Part shown: positions 62,957-64,000 of the stretch, piece after piece | Layout: every line of letters begins with the position of its first letter | How positions within the stretch are numbered: the first letter of the stretch is position 1 | DNA from: Neoroseomonas oryzicola | Lineage (GTDB): Bacteria > Pseudomonadota > Alphaproteobacteria > Acetobacterales > Acetobacteraceae | Direction of reading: 5' to 3' | Length of the DNA stretch: 64,000 bases | NCBI RefSeq assembly: GCF_012163135.1 | Contig: NZ_JAAVUP010000001.1 | Location: 868,001-932,000 of the forward strand | Program-made: the position numbers and the translations under genes | The notes under the pieces: model-generated | Databases searched by the model: none | What the model was told of the DNA's origin: nothing | The model's input: only the letters and a program-made list of their open reading frames with translations

Positions 62957-64000
62957 ATGGAGCGCCTGTTCCGGCTGAGCGAGCGCGGCACCGACCCGCG
63001 CACCGAGATCCTCGCCGGCCTCTCGACCTTTCTCACCATGGCCTACATCGTCGTGGTGAATCCCTCGATCATGACCGCGGCGGGGATCGACCAGGGCGCG
63101 GCCTTCGTCGCCACCTGCCTCGCCGCGGCGATCGGCTCGATGCTGATGGGGCTGATCGCGAACTTCCCGATCGCGCTGGCGCCGGGGATGGGGCTCAACG
63201 CCTACTTCGCCTTCGCCGTCGTGCAGGGCATGGGGGTGCCGTGGCAGGTCGCACTCGGGGCGGTGTTCCTGTCGGGGCTGATCTTCTTCGCGGTGTCGAT
63301 CTTCAAGGCGCGGGAATGGCTGGTGAACGGCATCCCGGTCTCGCTGAAGTTCGGCATCGCGGCGGGCATCGGCTTCTTCCTCGGCCTGATCGGGCTGAAG
63401 AACATGGGCCTGGTGGTGGCGCATCCGGCGACGCTGGTGGGGCTCGGGTCGCTCACCCAGACCTCGACGCTGATCGCCTGCGCGGGCTTCCTGGTGATAG
63501 CGGGTCTGTCGGCGCGCGGCGTGCCGGGTGCGATCGTCATCGGTATCCTCGCCACCGCCGCGGCGGGCATTCCCTTCGGCCTGACGAAACTGGCGGGCAT
63601 CGCGAGCCTGCCGCCGTCCCTCGCGCCCACCTTCATGCAGCTCGACATCGCGGGCGCGCTCGGGCTCGGCATCACCGGCATCGTCTTCACCTTCTTCATC
63701 GTCGACCTGCTCGACAACACCGGCACGCTGATCGGCACGGTTCACCGCGCAGGCTTGATGAACAAGGACGGCACGGTGCCGAACCTCGGCCGCGCGCTGG
63801 TCGCGGATTCCACCGGCGCGATGACGGGCGCGGTGCTCGGAACCTCCACGACCGTCAGCTACATCGAGAGCGCGGCGGGCATCCAGGCGGGCGGGCGCAC
63901 GGGTCTGACGGCGGTCACCGTCGGCGTGCTGTTCCTGCTCGCGCTGTTCCTGGCACCCCTCGCGACCTCCATCCCCGCCTTCGCCACCGCGCCCGCGCTC
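62957..64000 (+). CDS. NCS2-family purine permease (partial, runs off the window)
   Basis: The first 348 codons of an AzgA/PbuG-like nucleobase permease, cut by the window end. MERLFRLSERGTDPRTEILAGLSTFLTMAYIVVVNPSIM, GPGMGLNAYFAF (here APGMGLNAYFAF), FFIVDLLDNTGTLIGTVHRAGLM and GTSTTVSYIESAAGIQAGGRTGLTAVTVG are family signatures; at least ten membrane helices are seen. These proteins import adenine, guanine or hypoxanthine with protons. The gene starts after GGAGG and has no break within the window. Confidence 0.9.
   Translation, partial: MERLFRLSERGTDPRTEILAGLSTFLTMAYIVVVNPSIMTAAGIDQGAAFVATCLAAAIGSMLMGLIANFPIALAPGMGLNAYFAFAVVQGMGVPWQVALGAVFLSGLIFFAVSIFKAREWLVNGIPVSLKFGIAAGIGFFLGLIGLKNMGLVVAHPATLVGLGSLTQTSTLIACAGFLVIAGLSARGVPGAIVIGILATAAAGIPFGLTKLAGIASLPPSLAPTFMQLDIAGALGLGITGIVFTFFIVDLLDNTGTLIGTVHRAGLMNKDGTVPNLGRALVADSTGAMTGAVLGTSTTVSYIESAAGIQAGGRTGLTAVTVGVLFLLALFLAPLATSIPAFATAPAL

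Noticed and set aside
62357-63745. Minus-strand frame of 462 codons
   Set aside because: It is antisense to the HTH gene and the purine permease, which are both recognisable.

Overview
The window is a 64 kb stretch of a very GC-rich bacterial chromosome (roughly 70% G+C by eye). Gene content points to an alphaproteobacterium, most likely a Roseomonas-like member of the Acetobacteraceae. The grounds are five orphan Bug-type receptors of the tripartite tricarboxylate transporter (TTT) family, a TRAP transporter, a glnB-glnA pair, malate synthase G, an AapJ-type amino-acid receptor, and many short-chain dehydrogenases. No rRNA, tRNA, CRISPR array or prophage was seen. The taxonomic call is inference from gene content.

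Layout. 1-7.0 kb: a YpfJ-type metalloprotease, a coupled racemase-like/TauD-like pair, an M20 peptidase, a flavin monooxygenase, an SDR and a ketopantoate-reductase-like enzyme. 7.1-19.9 kb: DMT exporters, a metallo-beta-lactamase-fold protein coupled to a lactate-permease-family transporter, an orphan Bug receptor, a TerC protein, and a TRAP locus with two tandem dctP genes followed by dctQ, dctM and an AlkA-type glycosylase. 20.0-24.1 kb: a five-gene minus-strand oxidoreductase operon. 24.2-27.6 kb: an orphan ABC receptor, a palindromic repeat and a complete IS481-family element. 26.6-34.2 kb: two tandem Bug receptors, a ugpBAEC-type ABC transporter and diaminopropionate ammonia-lyase. 34.4-35.8 kb: a DenD-like dehydrogenase and a thioesterase. 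36.0-43.4 kb: a seven-gene minus-strand operon (RutA-type monooxygenase, amidase, PhnA-like protein, FAH-family enzyme, Bug receptor, second amidase, M20 hydrolase), with a divergent CE4 hydrolase at its head. 44.5-64.0 kb: more housekeeping-like genes, including a PilZ protein, gamma-glutamyltransferase, malate synthase G, a MocR regulator facing a PNPOx-family gene, an Hsp70-like protein, an aminotransferase, glnB-glnA, an unrecognised HExxH protein, a lipoprotein, a class-V aminotransferase, a small HTH protein and the start of a purine permease.

How the genes work together. The region looks like a scavenging and catabolic zone: many periplasmic receptors sit next to hydrolases that cut C-N bonds (amidases, M20, RutA, FAH, ammonia-lyase), and glnB/glnA can assimilate the released ammonium. 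The 36-44 kb cluster is the best candidate for an undescribed pathway. Its enzymes would fit oxygenolytic or hydrolytic opening of an N-heterocycle or cyclic imide, then stepwise deamidation, with a dedicated receptor for uptake; the substrate is not identifiable from sequence alone. Non-coding points of interest are an IS element whose transposase stop codon lies in its target duplication, a terminator-like repeat found after two different genes, a folded leader candidate before glnB, an AT-rich island near 55.5 kb, and several gene pairs that share start or stop codons on small palindromes.
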